Of a stretch of 64,000 nt of DNA, positions 55,540-63,736 are shown one piece after another; position 1 is the stretch's first letter, and every line of letters begins with the position of its first letter. The translations under genes were made by a program, and so were the position numbers. The notes beneath the pieces are model-generated. The model did no database searches and was not told where the DNA came from. It saw nothing but the letters and a program-made list of their open reading frames with translations. Source of the DNA: a bacterium (GTDB taxonomy: Bacteria; Myxococcota_A; Bradymonadia; UBA7976; UBA1532); contig JAUHYW010000007.1 of assembly GCA_030426085.1 (NCBI GenBank), positions 62,001 through 126,000 on the forward strand. Reading direction: 5' to 3'.

Positions 55540-56729
55540 GCGCGCCCCGCACCCGCCCCGAGGGGCTGCCCCGCGTCGCCGTGCTCGTCTCGGGCAACGG
55601 CAGCAACCTGCAAGCCCTGATCGACGCCGCCGCCGATGGCCGGATCGCCGGTCGGATCGTCGTGGTCGTCAGCAATACGCGCGCGGCGTTCGGCCTGCGG
55701 CGGGCCCGCTCGGCGGGCATCCCGACCCGCGTCCTGAGCCACCGCCGCTTCGCCGAGCGCGCCGACTACGACGCGGCCCTCGGGGCGACGGTCGCCGAGC
55801 ACGCCCCCGATCTGGTGGTGCTCGCCGGCTTCATGCGGGTGCTGGGGCCGGCCTTCCTGCGGCGCTTCGGCGATCGGGTGCTCAACCTGCACCCGGCCCT
55901 GCCCGGCGCCTTCCCCGGCACCCGGGCCATCGAGCGCGCGTGGCGGGCGGCGCGGGCCGGCGAGATCACGCACACCGGGGTCATGGTGCACCGGGTCATC
56001 GAAGAGGTCGACGCCGGACCGGTGCTGGGTACGGCTCGGGTCGCGATCGACGCCGACGCCCCGCTGGACGCGCTCGAGTCTTCGATGCACGCCGCCGAGC
56101 ACGCCTTGCTGGTGCAGGTCGTCGCCGCGGAGTGCGCCCGCCTCGGCCCGGAGCGGGCCGCGGACGCCGGGCTGGTCTGGCCCATCACCCGGGCGGTCGA
56201 CACGGCTGACGGCTTCCGGGTCTTCACCGTCGACCGCCACGTCGCCCAGCACCCGCAGACCGCCGCCGAGCGCACGTTCTCGGTCATCCGCTCGACCGAC
56301 TGGGTCAACGTGATCGCGCTGACCGACGACGGGCGGGTCGTGCTCGTGCGCCAGTTCCGCCACGGGGTGGGTGCGGTCACGGTCGAGATCCCGGGGGGCA
56401 TGGTCGATCCGGGCGAGCGCTTCGTCGAGGCCGGGGCCCGCGAGCTGCGCGAAGAGACGGGCTTCGAGGCCGACCGCTGGATGGACATCGGCTGCGTCGA
56501 GCCCAACCCGGCGATCCAGGACAACCGCTGCGGCACGGTGCTCGCCCTCGGCGCCCGGCGGGTGGCCGATCCGTCGTTCGACGCGGGCGAGTTCATCGCG
56601 GTGCAGACCGCCGAGCTGAGCGCGGTGCGGGGCATGATCGCCCGGGGCGAGATCCAGCACGCGCTGGTCGTGGCGGCGTTCTTCCACTTCGTGGAGCACG
56701 CCGGGGGCTGGCGGATGCCCCGGGCGTAG
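55536..56729 (+). CDS. purN: GAR formyltransferase (PurN) fused to a Nudix hydrolase
   Basis: A 397-residue two-domain protein. Residues 10-205 are folate-dependent GAR formyltransferase: VAVLVSGNGSNLQALI, the catalytic Asn-His of VLNLHPALPGAFPG, and the Asp of EEVDAGPVL. After a short linker, residues 225-397 are a Nudix hydrolase of the ADP-ribose pyrophosphatase type: VVLVRQFRHG, a complete Nudix box at 288-310 (GMVDPGE, then RELREETGF) and EPNPAIQDN. The frame is continuous with no internal stop, so it is one polypeptide. The ATG overlaps the purD stop. Normally PurN is a single-domain protein of about 200-220 residues; the Nudix partner may clean up a damaged or side-product nucleotide of the pathway (inference). 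Confidence 0.93.
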   Translation: MSAPRTRPEGLPRVAVLVSGNGSNLQALIDAAADGRIAGRIVVVVSNTRAAFGLRRARSAGIPTRVLSHRRFAERADYDAALGATVAEHAPDLVVLAGFMRVLGPAFLRRFGDRVLNLHPALPGAFPGTRAIERAWRAARAGEITHTGVMVHRVIEEVDAGPVLGTARVAIDADAPLDALESSMHAAEHALLVQVVAAECARLGPERAADAGLVWPITRAVDTADGFRVFTVDRHVAQHPQTAAERTFSVIRSTDWVNVIALTDDGRVVLVRQFRHGVGAVTVEIPGGMVDPGERFVEAGARELREETGFEADRWMDIGCVEPNPAIQDNRCGTVLALGARRVADPSFDAGEFIAVQTAELSAVRGMIARGEIQHALVVAAFFHFVEHAGGWRMPRA

Positions 56730-56831
56730 GGCGCGGCGTCGGTCCGTCGCCCCCACGTAACCCCACCGCTCTCCGCGCATCGGAATGGCAGGCCGCGGAC
56801 GGTGCCGCGGCTCATCACTCCCGGAGCCGGT

Positions 56832-57863
56832 GTGCAACCCATCTTTCATCACCCCGACGGCCTGTACTGCCCGCAAGCCGGCGCTTTCATCGACCCCCTC
56901 GTGCCGGTGAAGCGGGCGCTGCTGACCCATGCCCACGCCGACCACCTGCGACCCGGCAGCGACGCATACTGGTGCGCCGCGCCGGCCGAGGCGCTGGTGC
57001 GGCGGCGGGCGGGCCCCGACGCGACCATCCACCCGGTGCCATACGGCAAGGCGATCCCCATCGGACGCCTGACCGTCTCGTGGCATCCGGCGGGGCACAT
57101 GCTGGGATCGGCCCAGATCCGCGTCGAGCACCGGGACGCGGTGTGGGTGGTCTCGGGGGACTACAAGCGGGCGGCCGATCCCACCTGCGCCCCGTTCGAG
57201 ACGGTGCCATGCGATGTCTTCGTCAGCGAAGCCACGTTCGGCCTGCCCATCTTCCGCTGGCCCGACCCCGAGGCCGTGGTGGACGAGATCATCGCGTGGT
57301 GGCGGGCCGGCGCCGCCGAGGGGCGCCCGTCGGCGCTCTTCGCCTATGCCTATGGCAAGAGTCAGCGCATCCTGGGTCACCTCGCCCGGCGGGCGTTGCC
57401 GGGTCCCATCTGGCTGCACGGCGCGGTGCAGGGCGGGGTCGACGCCTACCGGGCGGCGGGGGTCGCGCTGGCCGACACCGCCGGGCTCGTGGTCGACGCC
57501 GAGCCGGCCGATCTGAAACGCGCGCTGGTCCTGGCGCCGGTCTCGGCCGGGGGATCGCCGTGGATGAAGCGGCTGAAGCGGGCGCAGACCGGGTTCGCCT
57601 CGGGCTGGATGCGCATCCGGGGCAACCGACGGCGCAAGGGCTACGATCGGGGCTTCCTGCTGAGCGACCACGCCGACTGGCCGGCGCTCCTGCGCACGAT
57701 CGAGGAGAGCGGGGCCCGCCGGATCCGCTTCTGGCCGGGGCACGGCGAGGCGTTGGGCGATCTGCTGCGCGAGCGGGGGCGCGACGCCGGCCCGCTCGAG
57801 CGATGGCCGGGGCGCGATCCGCTCACCCCCTCCCCGCCGGACCGGCCCTCGGAGGTCGCGTGA
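56832..57863 (+). CDS. Ligase-associated DNA exonuclease (metallo-beta-lactamase fold)
   Basis: A 343-residue metallo-beta-lactamase/beta-CASP protein found beside ATP-dependent DNA ligases. The N terminus HHPDGLYCPQAGAFIDPLVP is typical, followed by zinc motif I LLTHAHADHLRPG, motif II HPAGHMLGSAQI, motif III VSGDYK, and the SEATFGLPIFRWP and FAYAYGKSQRIL segments of the family. The GTG at 56832 has a CGGAG six bases upstream, whereas the longer frame to 56802 has none, so I use 56832 with some doubt. Its TGA overlaps the GTG of the ligase gene. It probably processes 3' ends for the ligase in a repair pathway. Confidence 0.88.
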   Translation: MQPIFHHPDGLYCPQAGAFIDPLVPVKRALLTHAHADHLRPGSDAYWCAAPAEALVRRRAGPDATIHPVPYGKAIPIGRLTVSWHPAGHMLGSAQIRVEHRDAVWVVSGDYKRAADPTCAPFETVPCDVFVSEATFGLPIFRWPDPEAVVDEIIAWWRAGAAEGRPSALFAYAYGKSQRILGHLARRALPGPIWLHGAVQGGVDAYRAAGVALADTAGLVVDAEPADLKRALVLAPVSAGGSPWMKRLKRAQTGFASGWMRIRGNRRRKGYDRGFLLSDHADWPALLRTIEESGARRIRFWPGHGEALGDLLRERGRDAGPLERWPGRDPLTPSPPDRPSEVA

Positions 57864-59488
57864 AGCGCTTCGCCCGCCTGTACGCCCGCCTCGACGCCAC
57901 CCGCTCGACGCGGGCCAAGGTCGCCGCGATGGCCGACTGGTTCGCCAAAGCCCCGCCGGCCGACGCCGCGTGGGCGGTGTATCTGCTCGCCGGCCGCCGG
58001 CTGAAGCGCACCGTGGCCCCGAGCGCCTACGCCCGGTGGGCGGCCGCGTCGGTCGGGGTGCCCGAGTGGCTCCTGAGCACCAGCCACGCGACGGTCGGCG
58101 ACACCGCCGAGACGGTCGCGCTGATGATCGACACCGCCCGACCCACGCCGACCGACGCCGACGGCGTCGCCGATCGCCCGCTGGCGGCCTGGATCACCGA
58201 GCACCTGCGCCCGCTGGCCAAGGCCGACGACGAGCAGAAGCGGGCAGCCCTGAGCGGATGGTGGGCGGCCCTGCCCGCCGACCAGCTCTTCCTGCTGGGC
58301 AAGGTGCTCACCGGCGCGCTGCGGGTGGGCGTCTCGCGCAAGCTCGTCGTCCGGGCGCTGGCCCGGTGCGCCGAGGCGCGCGACGCGCCGGTGGACGAGG
58401 CGGTGATCCTGCACCGGCTCACCGGCGACTGGTCGCCGTCGGCCGCGTTCTTCGAAAGCCTGCTCGCTCCGCCCGAGGACGGCACCCGCCCGCCGTCTCA
58501 GCCCTACCCCTACTTCCTGGCGACGCCGGTGGACGACGCCGGCCCCGAGGGGCTGGGCCCGCGCGCCGAATGGCAGGCCGAGTGGAAGTGGGATGGCATC
58601 CGGGGTCAGCTCATCCGCCGGGGGGGCGAGGCGTGGCTGTGGTCCCGAGGCGAAGAGCTGGTGACCCCCCGCTTCCCCGCGGTGGTCGAGGCCGCCGCCG
58701 GGCTGCCCGACGGCACGGTCCTCGACGGCGAGCTGCTGGCCTGGCGGGACGGCGCGCCCCTGCCCTTCGCCGAGCTTCAGCGGCGGCTGAACCGCAAGCG
58801 CGTCGGCAAGACGTTGCTGGCCGAGGTCCCGGTGGCGTTCATGGCCTACGATGTCATGGAGCGCGGCGGAGAAGACATCCGGGCGCGGCCGCTGGAGGAG
58901 CGGCGGGCCGCGCTCGATGCCATAGTCGAGTCACTGGGCCATCCCCGGCTGATGGCATCTCCCATCCTCGACGGCGACACCTGGCAGGCGCTGGCCGAGG
59001 CCCGCGAGTCCGCGCGGGATCGGCGGGTCGAGGGGCTGATGCTCAAGCGGCGGGGCAGCCCCTATCGCGCCGGCCGGCCGCGGGGCGACTGGTGGAAGTG
59101 GAAGCTCGATCCGCTCACCGTCGACGCGGTGCTGATCTACGCTCAGCCGGGCAGCGGGCGCCGGGCGACGCTGCTGACCGACTACACCTTCGGCGTGTGG
59201 CGGGGCGATACGCTGGTCCCGTTCGCCAAGGCCTACTCCGGGCTGTCGGACGCCGAGATCACCGAGCTGGATCGCTGGCTGCGATCCCACACCCGGGAGA
59301 AGTTCGGGCCCGTCCGGGCGGTGGATCCGGAGCAGGTCTTCGAGATCGCTTTCGAAGGCATCCGCCGCAGCACCCGCCACAAGTCGGGGGTCGCGGTGCG
59401 CTTCCCCCGTATGGTCCGCTGGCGGCGGGACAAGCCGGCGGCCGAGGCCGACACGCTCGCGGCGGTCGAGGCGCTCATCGAGGGCTGA
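57860..59488 (+). CDS. ATP-dependent DNA ligase
   Basis: A 542-residue ATP-dependent DNA ligase. Residues 1-200 are the helical DNA-binding domain; the nucleotidyltransferase motif I is EWKWDGIRGQ with the adenylated Lys, then motif III VLDGELLAW, motif IV VEGLMLKRRGSPY and motif V WWKWKLDP. A C-terminal OB-fold completes the enzyme (FGVWRGDTLVPFAKAYSGL, VAVRFPRMVRWR). The start is a GTG with GGAGG four bases upstream; the GTGA overlap couples it to the exonuclease. It is the standard length for this bacterial ligase group. The helicase (Lhr) and phosphoesterase (PdeM) often found next to this pair are not present here. Confidence 0.94.
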   Translation: MKRFARLYARLDATRSTRAKVAAMADWFAKAPPADAAWAVYLLAGRRLKRTVAPSAYARWAAASVGVPEWLLSTSHATVGDTAETVALMIDTARPTPTDADGVADRPLAAWITEHLRPLAKADDEQKRAALSGWWAALPADQLFLLGKVLTGALRVGVSRKLVVRALARCAEARDAPVDEAVILHRLTGDWSPSAAFFESLLAPPEDGTRPPSQPYPYFLATPVDDAGPEGLGPRAEWQAEWKWDGIRGQLIRRGGEAWLWSRGEELVTPRFPAVVEAAAGLPDGTVLDGELLAWRDGAPLPFAELQRRLNRKRVGKTLLAEVPVAFMAYDVMERGGEDIRARPLEERRAALDAIVESLGHPRLMASPILDGDTWQALAEARESARDRRVEGLMLKRRGSPYRAGRPRGDWWKWKLDPLTVDAVLIYAQPGSGRRATLLTDYTFGVWRGDTLVPFAKAYSGLSDAEITELDRWLRSHTREKFGPVRAVDPEQVFEIAFEGIRRSTRHKSGVAVRFPRMVRWRRDKPAAEADTLAAVEALIEG

Positions 59489-59500
59489 CCGCGGGGCGCG

Positions 59501-61285
59501 TCAGAACCACTCGGGCGGCATGCCGGCGTAGCTGTCTTCGGCCTCGGCGCACAGGTCGAGCAGCGGGCCGACCCGGGGCACCTCGACCGCGAACCAGTAC
59601 TGCGCGGCCCGCATCCGCGCCCGGTGGAACGGCGCGTCGTGCCCCGAGGCCGCCGCGGCGATCGCCAGCCACTGCCAGCCGATGACGTGGATCGACAGCG
59701 CAGTGAGGTAGTGATGGCTGTGGCTCAGCATGCCATCGACGTCGCCCTTCATGCCCCGCAGCCCCAGGCCCATCGTCACCTCGCCGAAGCGCGCGTCGAG
59801 GGCCCGCGCCGCGTCACACCACGCGGGGGGCACGCCGGCCGCGTGGGCCCTCGCGATGGTGCCTTCGATGGCCCCGAACAGCGCCTTCAGGCCCGCCCCG
59901 TTCTTCTGCATCACCTTGCGCCCGAGCAGATCGAGCCCCTGGATGCCGGTGGTGCCTTCGTGGATGGTGTTGAGCTTCTGATCGCGTAGCCACGCCTCGG
60001 GCAGATACTCCGTCGTGTAGCCATAGCCCCCGTGGATCTGGAGCGCGAGCGCGCATGACTCGAAGCCATACTCCGCGGGGAAGGTCTTGACGATGGGGGT
60101 GAGCACGTCGAGCAGCGCCCGGTGGGTCGGGCGGCGGCCCTCGGCGTCGTGGCGGGCGAGGTCGGCGCAGCGGGCAGCGAAGAGCGTCAGCGCCAGCGAC
60201 CCCTCGACGATGGCCCGCTGACGCAGCAGCATGCGCCGCACGTCGGCGTGCTCGATGATGGGCACCTGCGCCGCGCCGGGATCGCGGCCGGCGGGCGGGC
60301 GCCCCTGGGTGCGCTCCCGGGCGTAGGCCACGGCCTCGTGGTAGGCCACCGACGCGGTCGCCGTCGCCTGGGCCCCGACCCCGATGCGGGCCTCGTTCAT
60401 CATCTGGAACATCGCCCGCAGCCCCTGCCCCGGCTCGCCGACCAGCCAGCCCCGGCAGTCGCCCCGCTCGCCGAACGCGATGCCCAGGCTGGGCAGGCCC
60501 CGCCAGCCGACCTTGTGCAGCATCTGGGTGACGGTGACGTCGTTGTCTTCGAGGGTGTCCTCGAGCCCGCCCTCGACCGGTCGCCGAGCGGGGATGGCGA
60601 ACAGCGAGATGCCCTTGGTGCCCGGCGGCGCGCCGGCGATGCGGGCCAGGGTCAGGTGCACCACGTTCTCGGTGATCTGGTGGTCGCCGCCCGAGATGAA
60701 GATCTTGTTTCCGACGATGGCATGGGTCCCATCGCCCCGAGGCGTCGCGGTGGTGCTCAGGTCGCCCAGGCTGCTGCCGGCGTGGGGCTCGGTCAACGCC
60801 ATGGTGCCGGTCCAGCGGCCGCTGTACATCGCGTCGAGGAAGAGCCCCCGCGCGGTCTCGTCGCCGAACACTTCGATGAGATGGGCCGCCGCCGTCGTCA
60901 GGCCGACGAGCCCCATCGCCGAGCCATTGGCCGCCATGAGATACACCTGGCTGGCCAGCGCGACCATGCCCGGCAGCGCGAAGCCCCCGACGTCCGGCGA
61001 GCGGGCGGCGGTGAGCACGCCGAGTTCGAGCAGCCGGGGCCACAGCGCCTCCATGCGGGGGTGCATGCGCACCCGGCCGCCCTCGAAGACCGGCTGCTCG
61101 GCGTCCATCGGGTGATAGCTGTCGAACAGCACCTCGCGGGCGAAGCGGCGGCTGGTCTCGAGGTACATCCGGCAGGTGTCGCGGTCGTGCTCGGCGAAGG
61201 CGTCGAGCGCCAGGATCGGATCCAGCGGGTGCACCGCGTCGAGCAGGAAGTCCACGAAGCGATCGTCGACGAGCGGGTTGGGCAT
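59501..61285 (-). CDS. Long acyl-CoA dehydrogenase (about 600-residue type)
   Basis: A 594-residue FAD-dependent acyl-CoA dehydrogenase with an extended C-terminal domain. Marks are the N-terminal AEHDRDTCRMYLETSRRFAR, TMALTEPHAGSSLGDLSTTA, IFISGGDHQITENVVHL, IHGGYGYTTEYLPEAW and LNTIHEGTTGIQGLDLLGRKV, whose Glu is the likely catalytic base. The last 130 residues form the extra helical domain of this family, which acts on medium/long acyl-CoA or related substrates. The ATG at 61285 has GGAG upstream. It stands alone, convergent with the DNA ligase gene. Confidence 0.92.
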   Translation of the reverse strand: MPNPLVDDRFVDFLLDAVHPLDPILALDAFAEHDRDTCRMYLETSRRFAREVLFDSYHPMDAEQPVFEGGRVRMHPRMEALWPRLLELGVLTAARSPDVGGFALPGMVALASQVYLMAANGSAMGLVGLTTAAAHLIEVFGDETARGLFLDAMYSGRWTGTMALTEPHAGSSLGDLSTTATPRGDGTHAIVGNKIFISGGDHQITENVVHLTLARIAGAPPGTKGISLFAIPARRPVEGGLEDTLEDNDVTVTQMLHKVGWRGLPSLGIAFGERGDCRGWLVGEPGQGLRAMFQMMNEARIGVGAQATATASVAYHEAVAYARERTQGRPPAGRDPGAAQVPIIEHADVRRMLLRQRAIVEGSLALTLFAARCADLARHDAEGRRPTHRALLDVLTPIVKTFPAEYGFESCALALQIHGGYGYTTEYLPEAWLRDQKLNTIHEGTTGIQGLDLLGRKVMQKNGAGLKALFGAIEGTIARAHAAGVPPAWCDAARALDARFGEVTMGLGLRGMKGDVDGMLSHSHHYLTALSIHVIGWQWLAIAAAASGHDAPFHRARMRAAQYWFAVEVPRVGPLLDLCAEAEDSYAGMPPEWF

Positions 61286-61398
61286 GGCGCGCTCCAGAGG
61301 CCGGGGCCTTCGAGCTTGCCCCGGCGCGGGGCGCATCTCAAGCGCGGCCGCGCGATCACAGGGTCGATCGCGTATGCTGGTCGCGGAGAGGAGGCCCT

Positions 61399-61473
61399 AT
61401 GCCCGACGCGACGCTCTACGCCGCCATCGTCACCCTCGTCCCGTTCGGCCTCGTCGCGCTCGGCGGCGGCTGA
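61399..61473 (+). CDS. Possible 24-residue membrane peptide
   Basis: A short reading frame encodes MPDATLYAAIVTLVPFGLVA followed by LGGG, a single hydrophobic helix. It is preceded by a very strong ribosome binding site, AGAGGAGG at 61387-61394, four to five bases before the ATG, which is better than that of most genes here. It lies between the divergent long acyl-CoA dehydrogenase and the VWA protein, where nothing else uses that site. No homologue is known to me. A chance Shine-Dalgarno is the alternative. Confidence 0.45.
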   Translation: MPDATLYAAIVTLVPFGLVALGGG

Positions 61474-61577
61474 AGCGCGTCGAATCCACGGCCGATCAGA
61501 TCGCGATCGACCGGGCCCCGTACAGAGCGCCACCTCGATGACGTAGACCCCTCGGACCCCAGACCCACGGAGCCCTC

Positions 61578-63656
61578 ATGCAGCGCGCATCACTCGGCAG
61601 AGCCCTCCCCCTCGCACTCGTCCTCGCCTCCCTCGGCCTCGCCGCCCTCGCCCTCGCCGCCGGCGGGCTCCTCGTCGTCGGCGTCACCGGCGCCGGCAAG
61701 CCCCTGCCCGGGGCCATCGTCAAGATCAAAGGCTCCCCCTTCTTCGGCGCCGCCGGCGCCGACGGCACCGTCCGCTTCGAAGGTCTCACCGCCGGCACCT
61801 ACACGGTGCGCTGCGAGGCGAAGGGCTTCGCGGCGGCCGAGGTCGGGGTGACCATCGCCGACGGGCTGGGCGTGAAGCTGACGTGCGCGCTGAAGGCGGC
61901 CGGGGCCGAGAAGCGCGAGGCCGAGGAGCAGCGGGCCCGGGAGGCCGCCCGCAAAGCCGCCGAGGCCGAGCGCCGTCACATGGCCGCCGAGGAGCGGAGC
62001 CGGGCCCCCGCCGCGGCGCCGGCAGCCGACTCGGCCCCGCCCCCGACGGCGACCCGACGCTCTTCGCGGCGCCCGCCCCGCCGACCCGCCGCCGGCAAGC
62101 GCAGCGTGCGCGCCCTGGGCAGCGGCCGGGCGGCCCCCCGCCCGCGCAAGCTCAAGGCGCAGATCGCCCGCCCGGTCATGCCCCCGCCGCCCCCGCCGGG
62201 CATCGTGGGCGACGTCGCGCCCCCGCCCGAGATGAACACCGAAGAGTACAAGGCCACCGCCGAGGCCGACTTCAAGTCGGCGCTTCAGACCCCACTGTCG
62301 ACCTTCAGCATCGACGTCGACACCGCCAGCTACGCCAACGCCCGCCGCTTCATCGAGCAGCAGAACCGGCTGCCGCCGAAGGATGCGGTCCGGGTCGAGG
62401 AGTTCATCAACTACTTCTCCTACGCCTACCCGAACCCGAAAGGCCCCCACCCCTTCTCCATCCACACCGAGGTCTCGACCGCGCCGTGGAATACGAAGCA
62501 CCGGCTGGTGCACATCGGCATCCAGGGCCAGAAGGTCGACACCGCCGCCCTGCCCCCCCAGAACCTCGTCTTCCTGCTCGATGTGTCGGGCTCGATGAAC
62601 CGGGCCAACAAGCTGCCGCTGCTCAAGCAGGCCTTCCGCATGCTGGTCGACAACCTGCGGCCCCAGGACAGGGTGGCGATCGTGGTCTACGCCGGCGCGG
62701 CGGGGCTGGTGCTGCCCTCGACCCCGGGCAAGCAGCGGGAGAAGATCCTCGACGCGCTCGACCGCCTGCGGGCCGGCGGCTCGACGGCCGGGGCGGCGGG
62801 CATCCAGCTCGCCTACGAGGTCGCCCGGGAGAACTTCGTCGACGGGGGCAACAACCGGATCATCCTGGCCACCGACGGCGACTTCAACGTGGGCACGTCC
62901 TCCGAGGGCGACCTGGTGAAGCTCATCGAGGAGAAGCGCGAGTCGGGGGTCTTCCTGACCATCCTCGGCTTCGGGCGGGGCAACTACAAAGACAACAAGA
63001 TGGAGATGCTGTCGAACAAGGGCAACGGCAACGCGGCCTACATCGACAGCGTGCTCGAGGCGAAGAAGGTGCTGGTCACCGAGATGGGCGGCACCCTCCA
63101 GACCATCGCCAAGGATGTGAAGATCCAAGTGGAGTTCAACCCGGCGAAGGTCAAGGGCTACCGCCTCATCGGCTACGAGAACCGGGCCCTGGCCGACCGG
63201 GACTTCGCCGACGACACCAAGGATGCCGGCGAGCTGGGCGCGGGGCATACGGTGACGGTGCTCTACGAGATCATCCCCGCCGGCAGCGACGAGCCCCTGC
63301 CCGGGGTGGCCGAGCTCAAGTACCAGAAGCGCGCGATCAGCGACGAGGCGAAGCGCTCGCCCGAGATGATGACGGTCAAGCTGCGCTACAAGCAGCCCGA
63401 CGGCGACACCAGCACCCTGGTGACCCAGCCGCTCGTCGACCAGGACGTGGCGTTCTCGAAGACGACCGACGACTTCCGCTTCTCGGCGGCGGTGGCGACC
63501 TTCGCCCAGGTGCTGCGCGGCTCGAAGTACACCGCCGACGTGAAGCTGACCGATGTCATCGAGATGGCTCGGGGCGCCGAGGGCGACGACGGAGAGGGCT
63601 ACCGGGGCGGCTTCGTACAGCTCGTGCGCAAGGCCGAGGCGATGAGCGGCCGCTGA
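61578..63656 (+). CDS. YfbK-like von Willebrand factor type A protein
   Basis: A 692-residue exported protein. A signal peptide (MQRASLGRALPLALVLASLG) precedes a carboxypeptidase-regulatory-like beta-sandwich (about 35-110: PGAIVKIKGSPFFGAAGADG, GLTAGTYTVRCEAKGF), a charged Ala/Arg/Glu-rich then Pro-rich linker (about 110-220), the YfbK-type region (LSTFSIDVDTASYANARRFI, VRVEEFINYFSY), a VWA domain with the MIDAS motif DVSGS at 335-339 and ATDGDFNVG, and the C-terminal YfbK domain. VWA domains bind metal-dependent ligands; YfbK-like proteins are of unknown role in the envelope. GGAG lies upstream of the ATG. Confidence 0.92.
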   Translation: MQRASLGRALPLALVLASLGLAALALAAGGLLVVGVTGAGKPLPGAIVKIKGSPFFGAAGADGTVRFEGLTAGTYTVRCEAKGFAAAEVGVTIADGLGVKLTCALKAAGAEKREAEEQRAREAARKAAEAERRHMAAEERSRAPAAAPAADSAPPPTATRRSSRRPPRRPAAGKRSVRALGSGRAAPRPRKLKAQIARPVMPPPPPPGIVGDVAPPPEMNTEEYKATAEADFKSALQTPLSTFSIDVDTASYANARRFIEQQNRLPPKDAVRVEEFINYFSYAYPNPKGPHPFSIHTEVSTAPWNTKHRLVHIGIQGQKVDTAALPPQNLVFLLDVSGSMNRANKLPLLKQAFRMLVDNLRPQDRVAIVVYAGAAGLVLPSTPGKQREKILDALDRLRAGGSTAGAAGIQLAYEVARENFVDGGNNRIILATDGDFNVGTSSEGDLVKLIEEKRESGVFLTILGFGRGNYKDNKMEMLSNKGNGNAAYIDSVLEAKKVLVTEMGGTLQTIAKDVKIQVEFNPAKVKGYRLIGYENRALADRDFADDTKDAGELGAGHTVTVLYEIIPAGSDEPLPGVAELKYQKRAISDEAKRSPEMMTVKLRYKQPDGDTSTLVTQPLVDQDVAFSKTTDDFRFSAAVATFAQVLRGSKYTADVKLTDVIEMARGAEGDDGEGYRGGFVQLVRKAEAMSGR

Positions 63657-63736
63657 GCCGACGTCGGCGGGGTGAGACGGCCAATGTGTCGGTCCGTACC
63701 ATGGCCCCGCCACGACCCGGATGCTACCGTCCCTCC

